Positions 18,006 through 25,501 of a stretch of 34,893 bases of DNA are shown here, piece by piece; position 1 is the first letter of the stretch; each line of letters starts with the position of its first letter. The position numbers and the translations under genes are program-made. The stretch is from the NCBI GenBank assembly GCA_025966335.1, contig JAICRS010000003.1, forward strand, positions 1 to 34,893. Direction: 5' to 3'. Below the pieces are notes generated by a model that was given only the letters and a program-made list of their open reading frames with translations, did no database searches and was not told where the DNA came from. Source of the stretch: Nocardioidaceae bacterium (lineage in GTDB: Bacteria > Actinomycetota > Actinomycetes > Propionibacteriales > Nocardioidaceae).

Positions 18006-18667
18006 CGCTTGTCCTTCGAGGGCGGCTCGTCCGCGAGCCGGGCGTCGAGGGTGCGCGCCCACTCATCCAGGATCCGCTTCCGACGGGCGGCGTCGTCGCC
18101 GATCGTGTTCGCCAGTCCGAGTCCGCGGACCAGGTCGAGCGTGGCCTGCACCAGCTCGCGCACCCCCGGCCGCTTCTCGTCGACGCCGAGCAGCTCGACC
18201 GTGTGCCGGTGGATGTCGCGGCCGATGCGTTGCTCGAGCGGCCCGACCGCCTGGTGGAGCGTGCGGTCCGTGCGGGCGGCCACCCAGAGTTCCAGCGCGG
18301 CGGTGAACACCGGGCTGGTGAAGTGGTCGGCGAGCATCTCGAGCACGGCCCGGGTCCGCCGGCGTCCCGACGGCAGCTCCCGCGCGGCCGCCGCGAGATC
18401 GGCCCCGCGTACCTCGGTCACGTGGGCCACGGCGGCCAGGACCAGGTCGTTCTTGGTCGGGAAGTGGTGCAGCTGCGCACCGCGCGAGACACCGGCCCGC
18501 TTCGAGACCAGCGTCGTCGACGTACCGCTCCAGCCGCGTTCGACCAGGCAGTCCACGGTCGCCTCGAGCAGCCGCTGCCGCATGGCGCGGGTGCGCTCCT
18601 CCTGCGGAACCCGCGCCGCCGCCGGGGCCGCCGCCGGTGCCGCCGCCGGTGCCGGTGCCGTGGTCAT
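18002..18667 (-). CDS. TetR/AcrR-family transcriptional regulator (AtuR-like position)
   Basis: 221 residues from the ATG at 18665-18667, preferred over the ATG 9 bp upstream because a GGAGG lies 9 nt before it, whereas the first ATG abuts the same GGAGG. The N-terminus is a low-complexity Ala-Pro tail (DNA gccggt-type repeats), then the TetR helix-turn-helix: LLEATVDCLVERGWSGTST, VSKRAGVSRGAQLHHF with PTKNDLV. The C-terminal ligand domain is helical. It heads the catabolic operon, 4-bp-overlapping the next gene, and so probably controls its own operon, relieved by an acyl-CoA or terpenoid intermediate as AtuR is. A possible operator is the AT-rich ACT-N7-AGT at 18688-18700. Confidence 0.9.
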   Translation of the reverse strand: MTTAPAPAAAPAAAPAAARVPQEERTRAMRQRLLEATVDCLVERGWSGTSTTLVSKRAGVSRGAQLHHFPTKNDLVLAAVAHVTEVRGADLAAAARELPSGRRRTRAVLEMLADHFTSPVFTAALELWVAARTDRTLHQAVGPLEQRIGRDIHRHTVELLGVDEKRPGVRELVQATLDLVRGLGLANTIGDDAARRKRILDEWARTLDARLADEPPSKDKR

Positions 18668-18687
18668 GCTCCGCATCCTCCCCTCCC

Positions 18688-18700
18688 ACTAACAAACAGT
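18688..18700 (-). promoter_or_regulatory. Possible TetR operator/promoter, AT-rich ACTAACAAACAGT
   Basis: ACT and AGT end a 13-bp AT-rich stretch in otherwise very GC-rich DNA, 20 bp before the TetR start. On the minus strand it reads into TTGACTGTTTGTTAGT, which contains a -35-like TTGACT. The dyad is short, so this is a weak call. Confidence 0.3.
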
Positions 18701-18718
18701 CAAGCCTGCCTTTTTGTT

Positions 18719-18849
18719 GAGACGCGAGTTTTTCGCGTGTGAGACGCGAGTTCTTTACGTGCGGCCGGGGCCGCGCGACGGACCGTCGCGAAGACTCCAC
18801 GTCTCACCCGCAAAAACTGCACGCCTCAACGGGGAAAACCTCACGTCTC
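18719..18849. repeat. 22-bp repeat array in direct and inverted orientation around a palindromic core (array 1)
   Basis: Two direct units start GAGACGCGAG at 18719 and 18741. Three inverted units end with CTC at 18805, 18827 and 18849. Spacing is exactly 22 bp within each arm. Between them are two adjacent perfect palindromes: GCGGCC-GG-GGCCGC (18761-18774) and CGCGACGG-A-CCGTCGCG (18774-18790). Units share GAG-N-CG, AG and a T-run followed by GCG. The whole could fold as one long cruciform or RNA hairpin. It occupies the divergent gap between the TetR and GNAT genes. No protein coding potential was accepted here. Confidence 0.75.
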
Positions 18850-18852
18850 AAC

Positions 18853-18905
18853 GGGGGTGGGGGTGGGAGGGAGGGGTGGGGTCAGGGTGGGTGGGAGGAT
18901 GGGGG
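18853..18905 (+). promoter_or_regulatory. G-run-rich leader with G-quadruplex potential before the GNAT gene
   Basis: Ten runs of three or more G occur in 53 nt, most separated by 1-3 nt, ending 1 nt before the ATG at 18907. The region includes the likely ribosome site GGGAGG (18893-18898, GGGAGG). If transcribed, the mRNA could fold into a G-quadruplex covering the ribosome site. Confidence 0.55.
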
Positions 18906-18906
18906 C

Positions 18907-19401
18907 ATGTCGGGCGTGTTCCGGGTGGCGCGGGAGGACGACCTGGTCGGGCTCAGGGACCTGGAGCGTACGGCGAACCTGGCCGCGCTGGGGCACGTGT
19001 TTCCACCGGACCGGTACCCGTTCCCCGACGATGACGTGCTCGCCCGGTGGCGGATCGTGATGGACGACCCCTCGGCCAGCATTCTGGTGGCCGACGACCC
19101 GCGAGGCTCCGGGCTGATCGCGTACGCCGCCCACGACGACACCACCCTGCGCCATCTCGCCGTGCACCCCGACCACTGGGGCGAGGGGCTGGCCACCGCC
19201 GCGATCGAGACCGCGCTGCATGAGATGGACCTCCGCGGCGCGACGTCGGCGTCGCTGTGGTGCCTGCTGGAGAACCACCGGGCCCGCAAGCTCTACGAGT
19301 ATCTCGGCTGGCGGTCGACCGACCACCAGCGGGAGGCGCCGTGGCCGCCGCACCCCACCGAGGTCAGGTACACCCGGTTGATCATCGCCTCCGAGCGATG
19401 A
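18907..19401 (+). CDS. GNAT-family N-acetyltransferase
   Basis: 164 residues, ATG with a GGGAGG ribosome site. The GNAT fold is visible as the N-terminal RVAREDDLVGLRDLE helix, the strand SILVADDPRGSGLIAY, the acetyl-CoA loop HLAVHPDHWGEGLATAAI (motif A, variant of R/Q-x-x-G-x-G/A with HWGEGLA) and motif B LWCLLENHRARKLYEYLGW. It would transfer an acetyl group from acetyl-CoA to an unknown amine. It is divergent from the TetR operon and directly follows repeat array 1 and the G-rich leader, so its expression may depend on them. The MFS exporter begins 65 bp downstream with its own apparent promoter. Substrate cannot be predicted. Confidence 0.88.
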   Translation: MSGVFRVAREDDLVGLRDLERTANLAALGHVFPPDRYPFPDDDVLARWRIVMDDPSASILVADDPRGSGLIAYAAHDDTTLRHLAVHPDHWGEGLATAAIETALHEMDLRGATSASLWCLLENHRARKLYEYLGWRSTDHQREAPWPPHPTEVRYTRLIIASER

Positions 19402-19453
19402 CTGCGGTGACCGCGCCTACAGCGCAGACAACGCGCTGACCCACTGACCGTGC

Positions 19454-19459
19454 CACGCT
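19454..19459 (+). promoter_or_regulatory. Putative -10 CACGCT, leaderless start of MFS gene
   Basis: CACGCT precedes the GTG at 19466 by exactly 6 nt, the same hexamer and spacing as in front of the response regulator at 251. No ribosome site is seen. Confidence 0.4.
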
Positions 19460-19465
19460 GAGCAC

Positions 19466-20896
19466 GTGACGCAGCCGATCGCGCGCAACAGCCGCCAGGG
19501 CCGGTGGGTGCTGGCCGCGGCCGTGCTCGGCTCGGGGATGGCCCTGCTGGACGGGACCGTGGTCAACATCGCGCTGCGCAACGTCGGCGAAAGCCTCGGC
19601 GCCACCGTGTCGCAGCTGCAGTGGGTGGTGAACGCCTACCTGCTCAGCCTGGCCTCGCTGATTCTGGTCGGCGGGTCCCTCGGGGACCGGTTCGGACGGC
19701 GCCGGATCTTCATGGTCGGAATCACCTGGTTCGCGGTCGCCTCGGCGCTCTGCGCGGTCGCCCAGTCCCCGGTCCAGCTGATCCTGGCCCGACTCGTGCA
19801 GGGGGTCGGCGCCGCGCTGCTGACCCCGGGCAGTCTCGCGATGATCCAGGCATCGTTCCGCGCCCAGGACCGGGCCCGGGCGATCGGGCAGTGGGCCGGG
19901 CTCGGTGGCATCGCGGCGGCGGTCGGGCCGCTGCTCGGCGGGTGGATCGTCGACAACGCGAGCTGGCGCTGGATCTTCTGGATCAACGTCCCGGTCGCCG
20001 CCGCCGTGCTGGTCATCTGTGTCAAGCACGTGCCGGAGACACGGGACCCGGAGTCGCGGCGCAGCTTCGACCTCCTCGGCAGCGGGCTGGGGGCAGCCGG
20101 CCTCGGCGGGCTCACCTTCGCGATGGTGCAGGCCGGAGTCACCACCACGACGTACGTCGTCGCCGCGGCGGTGCTCGGCGTGCTCGCCCTCGGACTGTTC
20201 CTGGGCTGGGAGCACCGCGCCCCCCGGCCGCTGGTGCCGCTGCACCTGTTCGGGTCACGGGTCTTCACCGCCGCGAACGCGATGACGTTCCTGGTCTACG
20301 GGGCGCTGGGCGCGGTGATGTTCTTCCTGGTCCTCCAGCTGCAGGTGTCGACCGGCTACAGCCCGTTGGAGGCCGGGCTGGCGACGATCCCGCTCACCGT
20401 CGCGCTGCTGCTGCTCTCCTCCCGCTCGGCGATGCTGGCCGGCCGGATCGGCCCACGCTTGCAGATGTCGGCGGGTCCGCTGCTCTGCGGTGTCGGCGTG
20501 CTGCTGCTGCGGGAGGTCGACGCGGACACCAGCTACCTCACCGGCGTGTTCCCCGGCATCACGGTGTTCGCGCTGGGCCTGGCCGCCCTGGTCGCCCCGT
20601 TGACCTCCAGCGTGCTGGCCGCGGCACCCGACCGGTACGCCGGAACCGCGAGCGGGATCAACAACGCGGTGGCCCGCACCGGCTCGCTGTTCGCGGTCGC
20701 GGCGCTCCCCGCCGCGGTGGGCATCACCGGTGACGACTACGCCCGCGCCTCGACGTTCACGTCCGGCTATGCGCAGGCCCTGTTGATCTGCTCGGTCCTG
20801 CTGGTCCTCGGCGGCGCGGTCAGCTTCGTCGGCCTGCGAGCGGGCGGGGCAGCCGAGCCCGGCGGGACGACCGAGCCGGTCGAGGCTCCCCGTTGA
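19466..20896 (+). CDS. MFS transporter, DHA2 (EmrB/QacA-type) drug efflux family
   Basis: 476 residues, GTG start. TM1 carries MALLDGTVVNIALRNVG, the DHA2 motif D1-like start; motif A is GGSLGDRFGRRRIF between TM2 and TM3; motif C-like GLGGIAAAVGPLLGGWIVD follows in TM5. Hydrophobic segments continue to about residue 460, and the length fits a 14-helix proton antiporter. It should export drugs or lipophilic metabolites. The last 77 bp overlap the 3' end of the convergent flavin monooxygenase gene. The C-terminal tail (GGAAEPGGTTEPVEAPR) is hydrophilic and falls mostly in that overlap. It is not clear whether GNAT and MFS function together. Confidence 0.9.
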   Translation: MTQPIARNSRQGRWVLAAAVLGSGMALLDGTVVNIALRNVGESLGATVSQLQWVVNAYLLSLASLILVGGSLGDRFGRRRIFMVGITWFAVASALCAVAQSPVQLILARLVQGVGAALLTPGSLAMIQASFRAQDRARAIGQWAGLGGIAAAVGPLLGGWIVDNASWRWIFWINVPVAAAVLVICVKHVPETRDPESRRSFDLLGSGLGAAGLGGLTFAMVQAGVTTTTYVVAAAVLGVLALGLFLGWEHRAPRPLVPLHLFGSRVFTAANAMTFLVYGALGAVMFFLVLQLQVSTGYSPLEAGLATIPLTVALLLLSSRSAMLAGRIGPRLQMSAGPLLCGVGVLLLREVDADTSYLTGVFPGITVFALGLAALVAPLTSSVLAAAPDRYAGTASGINNAVARTGSLFAVAALPAAVGITGDDYARASTFTSGYAQALLICSVLLVLGGAVSFVGLRAGGAAEPGGTTEPVEAPR

Positions 20897-22220
20897 CCCG
20901 TTCCCGAGAGATCCGCCGCTCTCGCTGCACCTCGGCGAAGTACCGGTGGAAGTCGACCTGGATCGTGTGCCGTTTCGACGCCACGTAGCGGCGGCGGACC
21001 TCCTCGTCGTACGCCCGGATCTCGCTCCGCATCTCCTCCTCGGAAGGCAGCGCACCGACCCCGCTGATGAGGTCGGCCACCCACTCGGCCTGGACCTCCG
21101 CCAACGGCATGATCGCGCCGAGCGGCTGGACCAGGCCGACGAAGAACAGGCCCGGATGGTCCGGGTCGACCACCCGGCGGTAGAGCGCGACCTTGTTGTC
21201 TGCGGCGGCGACCACCCGGTCGTCGAGGAACGGGAAGCTCACCTTGTAGCCGGTGCAGTAGACCACCGTGTCGACCTCGGCAGCGGACCCGTCGTTGAAG
21301 AACACCTTCGCGCCCTCGAACCGGTCGATGTTCGGCTTCACCACGATGTCGCCGTGGCCGAGCCGGGTCAGGAGGTCGTCGCTGACGGTCGGGTGCGCGT
21401 GCAGCACGGCGTGGTCGGGCCGGGGCAGGCCGTAGTCGGTGACCTTGCCGCGGGCGAGCCGCAGCATCGCCGCCATCGCGGTCTGCTGCACCTTGAGCGG
21501 CATCCGGGCCACGACCGAGTCGGTCAGATGGTCGGTCGGCATCCCGAAGATGTACTTCGGCACGACGTGCGCGCCACGACGCATCGCGAGGTAGGTCGCC
21601 TCGGCCACCCGTGACGCCTCGACGGCGATGTCGCACGCGGAGTTGCCGATCCCTAGCACGAGCACCCGCTTGCCCTCGAGGACGTCCGGCGTCTTGTAGT
21701 AGTGCGCGTGGATCTGCCGGCCGGGGAACGTCTCCGATCCCGGGTAGGACGGCTCCGGCCAACGCGGGTCCCAGTGATGCCCGTTGGCCACGATCACCTG
21801 CGCGTAGTGGCGGACCTCCGGGTCCAGCGGCTCGTTGTGCTCGTTGCGGCCGCGGACGGTCACGGCGTACGCCGGTCCCTCCGGCTCGACCTTGACCACC
21901 TCCGTGCGGAACCTGATCCGGTCACGGAGACCGAAGTGGTCGACGTAGTCGTCGAAGTACTGCGCGATCTGCCAGTGGCTCGGGTAGTCCGGGAGGTCCT
22001 CGGGCATCGGGTAGGTGCGGTACTCCATCAGCTGCCGCGAGGTGTTGATGTGCAGCGACCGGTACGCCGAGGACATCCCGTTGTCGTTCTGGTAGCGCCA
22101 GTTGCCGCCGACCTCGCTGCCGATCTCGAAGCAGTCGAACGGGATCCCGCGGGCGTGGAGCACCTGCGCCGCCGCGATCCCCGATGAGCCGGCGCCGATC
22201 ACGCAGACGCGTTCATTCAT
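20820..22220 (-). CDS. Flavin-containing monooxygenase (FMO/BVMO-like NAD(P)/FAD oxygenase)
   Basis: 466 residues, ATG at 22218-22220. FAD-binding GAGSSGIAA starts at residue 9; a second Rossmann motif GIGNSACDIAVEA (NADPH) lies near residue 176. Between them FPGRQIHAHYYK is the FMO signature (F-x-G-x-x-x-H-x-x-x-Y), and YCTGYKVSFPFLDD is the C-terminal ATG-like FMO segment. It would oxidise a nucleophilic heteroatom or a ketone with O2 and NADPH. It follows the ABC permease by 45 bp on the same strand and may be co-transcribed. The final ~25 residues (basic, Pro/Arg-rich) are encoded opposite the MFS 3' end and may be a recent extension. Confidence 0.9.
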   Translation of the reverse strand: MNERVCVIGAGSSGIAAAQVLHARGIPFDCFEIGSEVGGNWRYQNDNGMSSAYRSLHINTSRQLMEYRTYPMPEDLPDYPSHWQIAQYFDDYVDHFGLRDRIRFRTEVVKVEPEGPAYAVTVRGRNEHNEPLDPEVRHYAQVIVANGHHWDPRWPEPSYPGSETFPGRQIHAHYYKTPDVLEGKRVLVLGIGNSACDIAVEASRVAEATYLAMRRGAHVVPKYIFGMPTDHLTDSVVARMPLKVQQTAMAAMLRLARGKVTDYGLPRPDHAVLHAHPTVSDDLLTRLGHGDIVVKPNIDRFEGAKVFFNDGSAAEVDTVVYCTGYKVSFPFLDDRVVAAADNKVALYRRVVDPDHPGLFFVGLVQPLGAIMPLAEVQAEWVADLISGVGALPSEEEMRSEIRAYDEEVRRRYVASKRHTIQVDFHRYFAEVQRERRISRERVNGEPRPARSSRRARLPRPLAGRRS

Positions 22221-22265
22221 GTGCTGACCTTCCCCGATGCTGGAGCACCAGGGTGCCAGAGCGGG

Positions 22266-23078
22266 TCAGCGACTGGTGGAGCGGCGGTACTGCGCGTTCG
22301 ACAGCGGCACGAAGATCAGCAGCACGACGGCCGCCCACAGGATCGTGTAGATCTCCGGGTTCTGCAGCGCCCAGGAGGTCGGCTCCGGGGCGGCCGGGTT
22401 CGGGTTCGGGTTGCCGCACAGGTCCCGGGCCGCCTGGGTGACCGCGGAGACCGGGTTCCACTCCGCGAACGTCTGGAGCGGGCCGGGCAGCGTCTCCAGC
22501 GGGACGAAGGTGTTGGCCACGAAGGTGAGCGGGAAGATCACCATGAACGAGGCGTTGTTCACCACCTCCGGGCTCGGCACCAGCATCCCGACCCAGGCCA
22601 TCACCCAGGAGATCGCGTAGGCGAACAGCAGGAGAAGCAGGAACCCGAGCAGCGCCTCCTCGAACGAGGTCCGGATCCGCCAGCCGACGAGGAGGCCGGT
22701 CAGCCCCATCACGACCAGCACGATCACGTTGTTGGCGACGTCGGACAGGGTCCGGCCGAACAGCACCGCCGACGGCGACATCGGCAGCGACCGGAACCGG
22801 TCGATGATGCCCTTCTTGATGTCGTCGGCGAGCCCGGCGCCGGTGACCGTGGCGCCGAACACCACGGTCTGCGCGAAGATGCCGGCGATCAGGAACTCGC
22901 GGTAGCCCTCACCGCCACCCTGCTGGTCGATGGCCCCGCCGAAGACGTAGGCGAACAGCAGGATGAACATGATCGGGGACATCGTGGTGAACACGATCAT
23001 GTCCGGTACGCGCTTGATCTTGATCAGGTTGCGCTTGGCGACGACGAAGCCGTCGGACAGTGCGGTCGCGGTGCTCAT
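22266..23078 (-). CDS. ABC-2 type transporter permease (DrrB-like)
   Basis: 270 residues. The ATG at 23076-23078 overlaps the ATPase stop (ATGA). About six hydrophobic segments are visible, e.g. TMSPIMFILLFAYVFGG, VIVLVVMGLTGLLVGW, LLGFLLLLLFAYAISWVMAW and the C-terminal YTILWAAVVLLIFVPLS. The loop GLADDIKKGIIDRFRSLPMS is the conserved ABC-2/DrrB segment contacting the ATPase. With the ATPase it forms an exporter of the daunorubicin-resistance type, half of a homodimeric membrane domain. A gap of 45 bp leads to the monooxygenase gene. Substrate unknown; the pairing with an oxygenase hints at detoxification or secondary-metabolite export. Confidence 0.92.
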   Translation of the reverse strand: MSTATALSDGFVVAKRNLIKIKRVPDMIVFTTMSPIMFILLFAYVFGGAIDQQGGGEGYREFLIAGIFAQTVVFGATVTGAGLADDIKKGIIDRFRSLPMSPSAVLFGRTLSDVANNVIVLVVMGLTGLLVGWRIRTSFEEALLGFLLLLLFAYAISWVMAWVGMLVPSPEVVNNASFMVIFPLTFVANTFVPLETLPGPLQTFAEWNPVSAVTQAARDLCGNPNPNPAAPEPTSWALQNPEIYTILWAAVVLLIFVPLSNAQYRRSTSR

Positions 23079-24082
23079 CGGGCCACCTCCTCGAGCTGGT
23101 CGTCGGACTCGGCCTGCTCGGACTCCTCCGCGGTGTGGCCGGTCAGGGTCAGGAACACGTCGTCCAGGGTCGGCCGCCGCAGTCCGACGTCGTCCACCTC
23201 GATCCCCTCTCCGTCGAGGCGACGCAGCGCGTCGGCGAGCACGGACGCGCCGCCGGTCACCGGCACCAGCAGCGAGCGCTGGTGCTCCTCGACGACGACC
23301 GGCCCGACACCGAGCGGCTGCAGCACCTTGCGGGCCTGCGCGATCCGGGTCGCGTCGGAGACGGTGATCTCCAGTCGTTCCCCGCCGACCTGTGCCTTGA
23401 GCTGGTCGGCCGTGCCCTCGGCGATCACCAGGCCGTGGTCGATGACCACGATGTTGTCGGCGAGCAGGTCGGCCTCTTCCAGGTACTGCGTGGTCAGCAG
23501 CAGCGACGTGCCGGCGGCGACCAGACCCTTGATCACGTCCCACATCTCGGTGCGGCTGCGCGGGTCGAGGCCGGTGGTCGGCTCGTCGAGGAACAGCACC
23601 GGCGGGTCGGCGACCAGTGCGCCCGCCAGGTCGAGCCGGCGGCGCATGCCACCGGAGTAGGTCTTGGCCATCCGGTCGCCGGCCTCGTCGAGCCGGAACT
23701 GCTCGAGCAGCTCACGGGCCCGCTGCTGGCTGCGCTTGCGGCCGAGGTGGTAGAGCCGGCCGATCATGTCGAGGTTCTCGAAGCCGGTGAGGTACTCGTC
23801 GACCGCGGCGTACTGCCCGGAGACACCGATCTTGGTCCGGACACCGGCGGGGTCCTCGACCACGTCGATCCCGGCCACCTGGGCCCGGCCGGCGTCCGGC
23901 TTGAGGAGGGTGGTCAGGATCCGCACCGCGGTCGTCTTCCCGGCGCCGTTCGGCCCGAGCACGCCCAGCACGGACCCCTGGGGCACCCGGAGGTCGAGCC
24001 CGTCGAGGGCCTTGACCTCCTTGTAGTGCTTCACGAGGCCTTCGGCGATCACTGCATCAGTCACAAGTCTTGACACTGTCAT
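23075..24082 (-). CDS. ABC transporter ATP-binding protein (DrrA-like)
   Basis: 335 residues from the ATG at 24080-24082, preceded by GGTAGGG; a GTG six codons later (24064) would also fit the family's usual start (TDAVIAEGLVK). Walker A is GPNGAGKT (43-50), the signature is SGGMRRRLDLA, Walker B is VLFLDEPTTGLD, and the H-loop lies in LLTTQYLEEADLLAD. The C-terminal ~90 residues are the DUF4162/DrrA-type domain (GGERLEITV, VDDVGLRRPTLDDVFLTLTG). It powers the adjacent permease. Divergent gene at 24185; a perfect 11-bp dyad over the start codon may be an operator. Confidence 0.93.
   Translation of the reverse strand: MTVSRLVTDAVIAEGLVKHYKEVKALDGLDLRVPQGSVLGVLGPNGAGKTTAVRILTTLLKPDAGRAQVAGIDVVEDPAGVRTKIGVSGQYAAVDEYLTGFENLDMIGRLYHLGRKRSQQRARELLEQFRLDEAGDRMAKTYSGGMRRRLDLAGALVADPPVLFLDEPTTGLDPRSRTEMWDVIKGLVAAGTSLLLTTQYLEEADLLADNIVVIDHGLVIAEGTADQLKAQVGGERLEITVSDATRIAQARKVLQPLGVGPVVVEEHQRSLLVPVTGGASVLADALRRLDGEGIEVDDVGLRRPTLDDVFLTLTGHTAEESEQAESDDQLEEVAR
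24071..24081. promoter_or_regulatory. 11-bp palindrome TGACACTGTCA at the start of the ABC ATPase gene
   Basis: TGACA-C-TGTCA is a perfect dyad that overlaps the proposed start codon and lies in the 102-bp divergent gap to the next gene. Such sites are typical of GntR/TetR-type repressors. No regulator gene is adjacent, so the binding protein is unknown. Confidence 0.35.
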
Positions 24083-24172
24083 GCCCTACCGACCATCTTC
24101 ACCCGGTTTTCTCATCGCCGCGCCGCAACCTTTCTCCGTCCGCGCCCGGACACACCGGCCGGGACGCCCGAA

Positions 24173-24178
24173 TAGGCT
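24173..24178 (+). promoter_or_regulatory. Putative -10 TAGGCT, leaderless start
   Basis: TAGGCT precedes the GTG at 24185 by exactly 6 nt. No ribosome site is visible. The rest of the gap 24083-24172 holds no other recognisable signal. Confidence 0.45.
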
Positions 24179-24184
24179 GTCGCT

Positions 24185-24781
24185 GTGCCGTTCCCCTCAC
24201 CGCCGTGGACCCTGCAGGGCGACATGTGGCTCTCCCTGTTCCGGGTCGGGTCGAGCGGTACGTCGTACCGTCCCCCCGGTCTCTACGGCGCCGCCTTCGT
24301 CGACTACCGCGAGGGCAGCGTGCTGACCTACCGGGAGCTGCTCGTCGCGCGGGTGATCCGCGAGGGCGCCGTGCCGCGGGTACGGGTCGTCGACATCTGG
24401 GTCGACTCGACCGCCTCCCGCGACGGTGGCCGGGCACTCTGGGCACTTCCCAAAGAGCTCGCGCACCTTCACATCGAACGGGGCGGGGCCGGCCCGGTGA
24501 GCCGGACGTCGTGGGACGCGAGCCTCGCCGGCGGCACCCTGGCCACCGCCCGCGCGACCGGAGTGCGCGCTCCGGCACCGCGGACACCGCTCCGGTTCGG
24601 CGTCAGCCAGGAGCGGGAGGACCGTACGACGGTGGTGGCCGGCGTCGCGGGAAGCGCCCGGGTCCTGCCGTGGGTGATCCATTGGGACTTCCCGACGGAT
24701 GGGCCGCTCTGGTGGCTGCGCAGCCACCGGCCGCTGGTGTCGCTCCGGATGACGGGCTTCCAGATCCGCTTCGGCGAGTGA
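24185..24781 (+). CDS. Acetoacetate decarboxylase family protein
   Basis: 198 residues, GTG start. The fold is suggested by the N-terminal GTSYRPPGLYGAAFVDYREGS, the VDIWVDSTASRDGGRALWALPKELA block and a C-terminal beta-rich end. Lys90 in ALPKELA sits where acetoacetate decarboxylase has its Schiff-base lysine region (the G-x-P-K-x-x-A motif of the superfamily). Many superfamily members are not decarboxylases but bind or cyclise other keto compounds, so activity is uncertain. It is shorter than classical Adc (about 245). It stands alone between a divergent ABC transporter and the secreted repeat protein, probably with a leaderless transcript. Confidence 0.8.
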   Translation: MPFPSPPWTLQGDMWLSLFRVGSSGTSYRPPGLYGAAFVDYREGSVLTYRELLVARVIREGAVPRVRVVDIWVDSTASRDGGRALWALPKELAHLHIERGGAGPVSRTSWDASLAGGTLATARATGVRAPAPRTPLRFGVSQEREDRTTVVAGVAGSARVLPWVIHWDFPTDGPLWWLRSHRPLVSLRMTGFQIRFGE

Positions 24782-24868
24782 TACCGAACTGTGTCTTTAC
24801 TTTGCAGCGGAGCGTCGGGGGTCGCTGTTAGACAGGGGCCACAACCCCAACCCTTTTGGAGGGATTTT

Positions 24869-25483
24869 ATGTTGAACCGGTTCCAGAGCCGGAAGTCCAC
24901 GGCAGCCGTCGTGATCGGCGCTGCCGCGCTGATCGGTCTCGGAGGCACCACCACCGCGGTGGCGCACGGACTGATCGACAGCCACGACATCCGCAACGGA
25001 ACGGTCCACTCGGCCGATGTCAGGAACAGCAACCTGCGCAGCATCGACGTTGCCAGGAACACCCTGCGCAGCATCGACATCAGGAACGGTGTCATCGGGA
25101 TGCGCGACCTCAACCAGTACACCCAGGACAAGATCGAGGCGGCCGGCGGCGCGCAGGGCCCGAAGGGTGACCAGGGTCCCAAGGGCGAGCCGGGCGCTCC
25201 CGGGAAGGACGGCGTGAGCGGCTACGAGCCGGTGAGCGCGGAGGTCCGCTGGTCCGAGGCGAACAACGTCACCGAGACCGTCGTGAGATGCGATGAGGGC
25301 AAGGTCGCCCTCGGCGGCGGCTACGAGATCGACAAGACGGCCAACGGGTCCGCCGTGGACACCAGGATCCTGGACAACGGACCGGTCTTCGCGGACGGCA
25401 CCGCTACCGCGTGGCGGGTCGCCGGCGTCCCGTCCGGTGAGGTCAACGTGAAGGCCTGGGTCACCTGCGCGACCGCGAGCTGA
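24869..25483 (+). CDS. Secreted pentapeptide-repeat/collagen-like protein
   Basis: 204 residues. The ATG at 24869 follows a strong GGAGGG in an unusually AT-rich leader. Residues 1-33 form a signal-like segment: a basic start (NRFQSRKS), a hydrophobic core, then TAVAHG. Residues 39-83 are nine five-residue units with I/V/L in the centre of each (such as HDIRN, ADVRN, SNLRS, IDIRN), expected to form a beta-helix-like rod; CCTGCGCAGC-type DNA is repeated with a 30-bp period. Residues 94-115 are collagen-like GXY triplets (GPKGDQGPKGEPGAPGKDG). The last ~85 residues look like a compact beta-rich domain with two cysteines (RCDEGK and WVTCATAS). It has no recognised enzyme motif. A surface or extracellular structural/adhesive role is inferred. 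The 87-bp leader contains no confident promoter. Confidence 0.8.
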   Translation: MLNRFQSRKSTAAVVIGAAALIGLGGTTTAVAHGLIDSHDIRNGTVHSADVRNSNLRSIDVARNTLRSIDIRNGVIGMRDLNQYTQDKIEAAGGAQGPKGDQGPKGEPGAPGKDGVSGYEPVSAEVRWSEANNVTETVVRCDEGKVALGGGYEIDKTANGSAVDTRILDNGPVFADGTATAWRVAGVPSGEVNVKAWVTCATAS

Positions 25484-25501
25484 CCTTCGGCTGAGGTCAG
25501 C
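25479..25501. terminator. Bidirectional hairpin between convergent genes
   Basis: GCTGACCT (25479-25486) and AGGTCAGC (25494-25501) are perfect 8-bp inverted repeats with a 7-nt loop. The stem includes the stop codon of the collagen-like gene on one side and that of the 79-aa minus-strand gene on the other. Confidence 0.55.
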
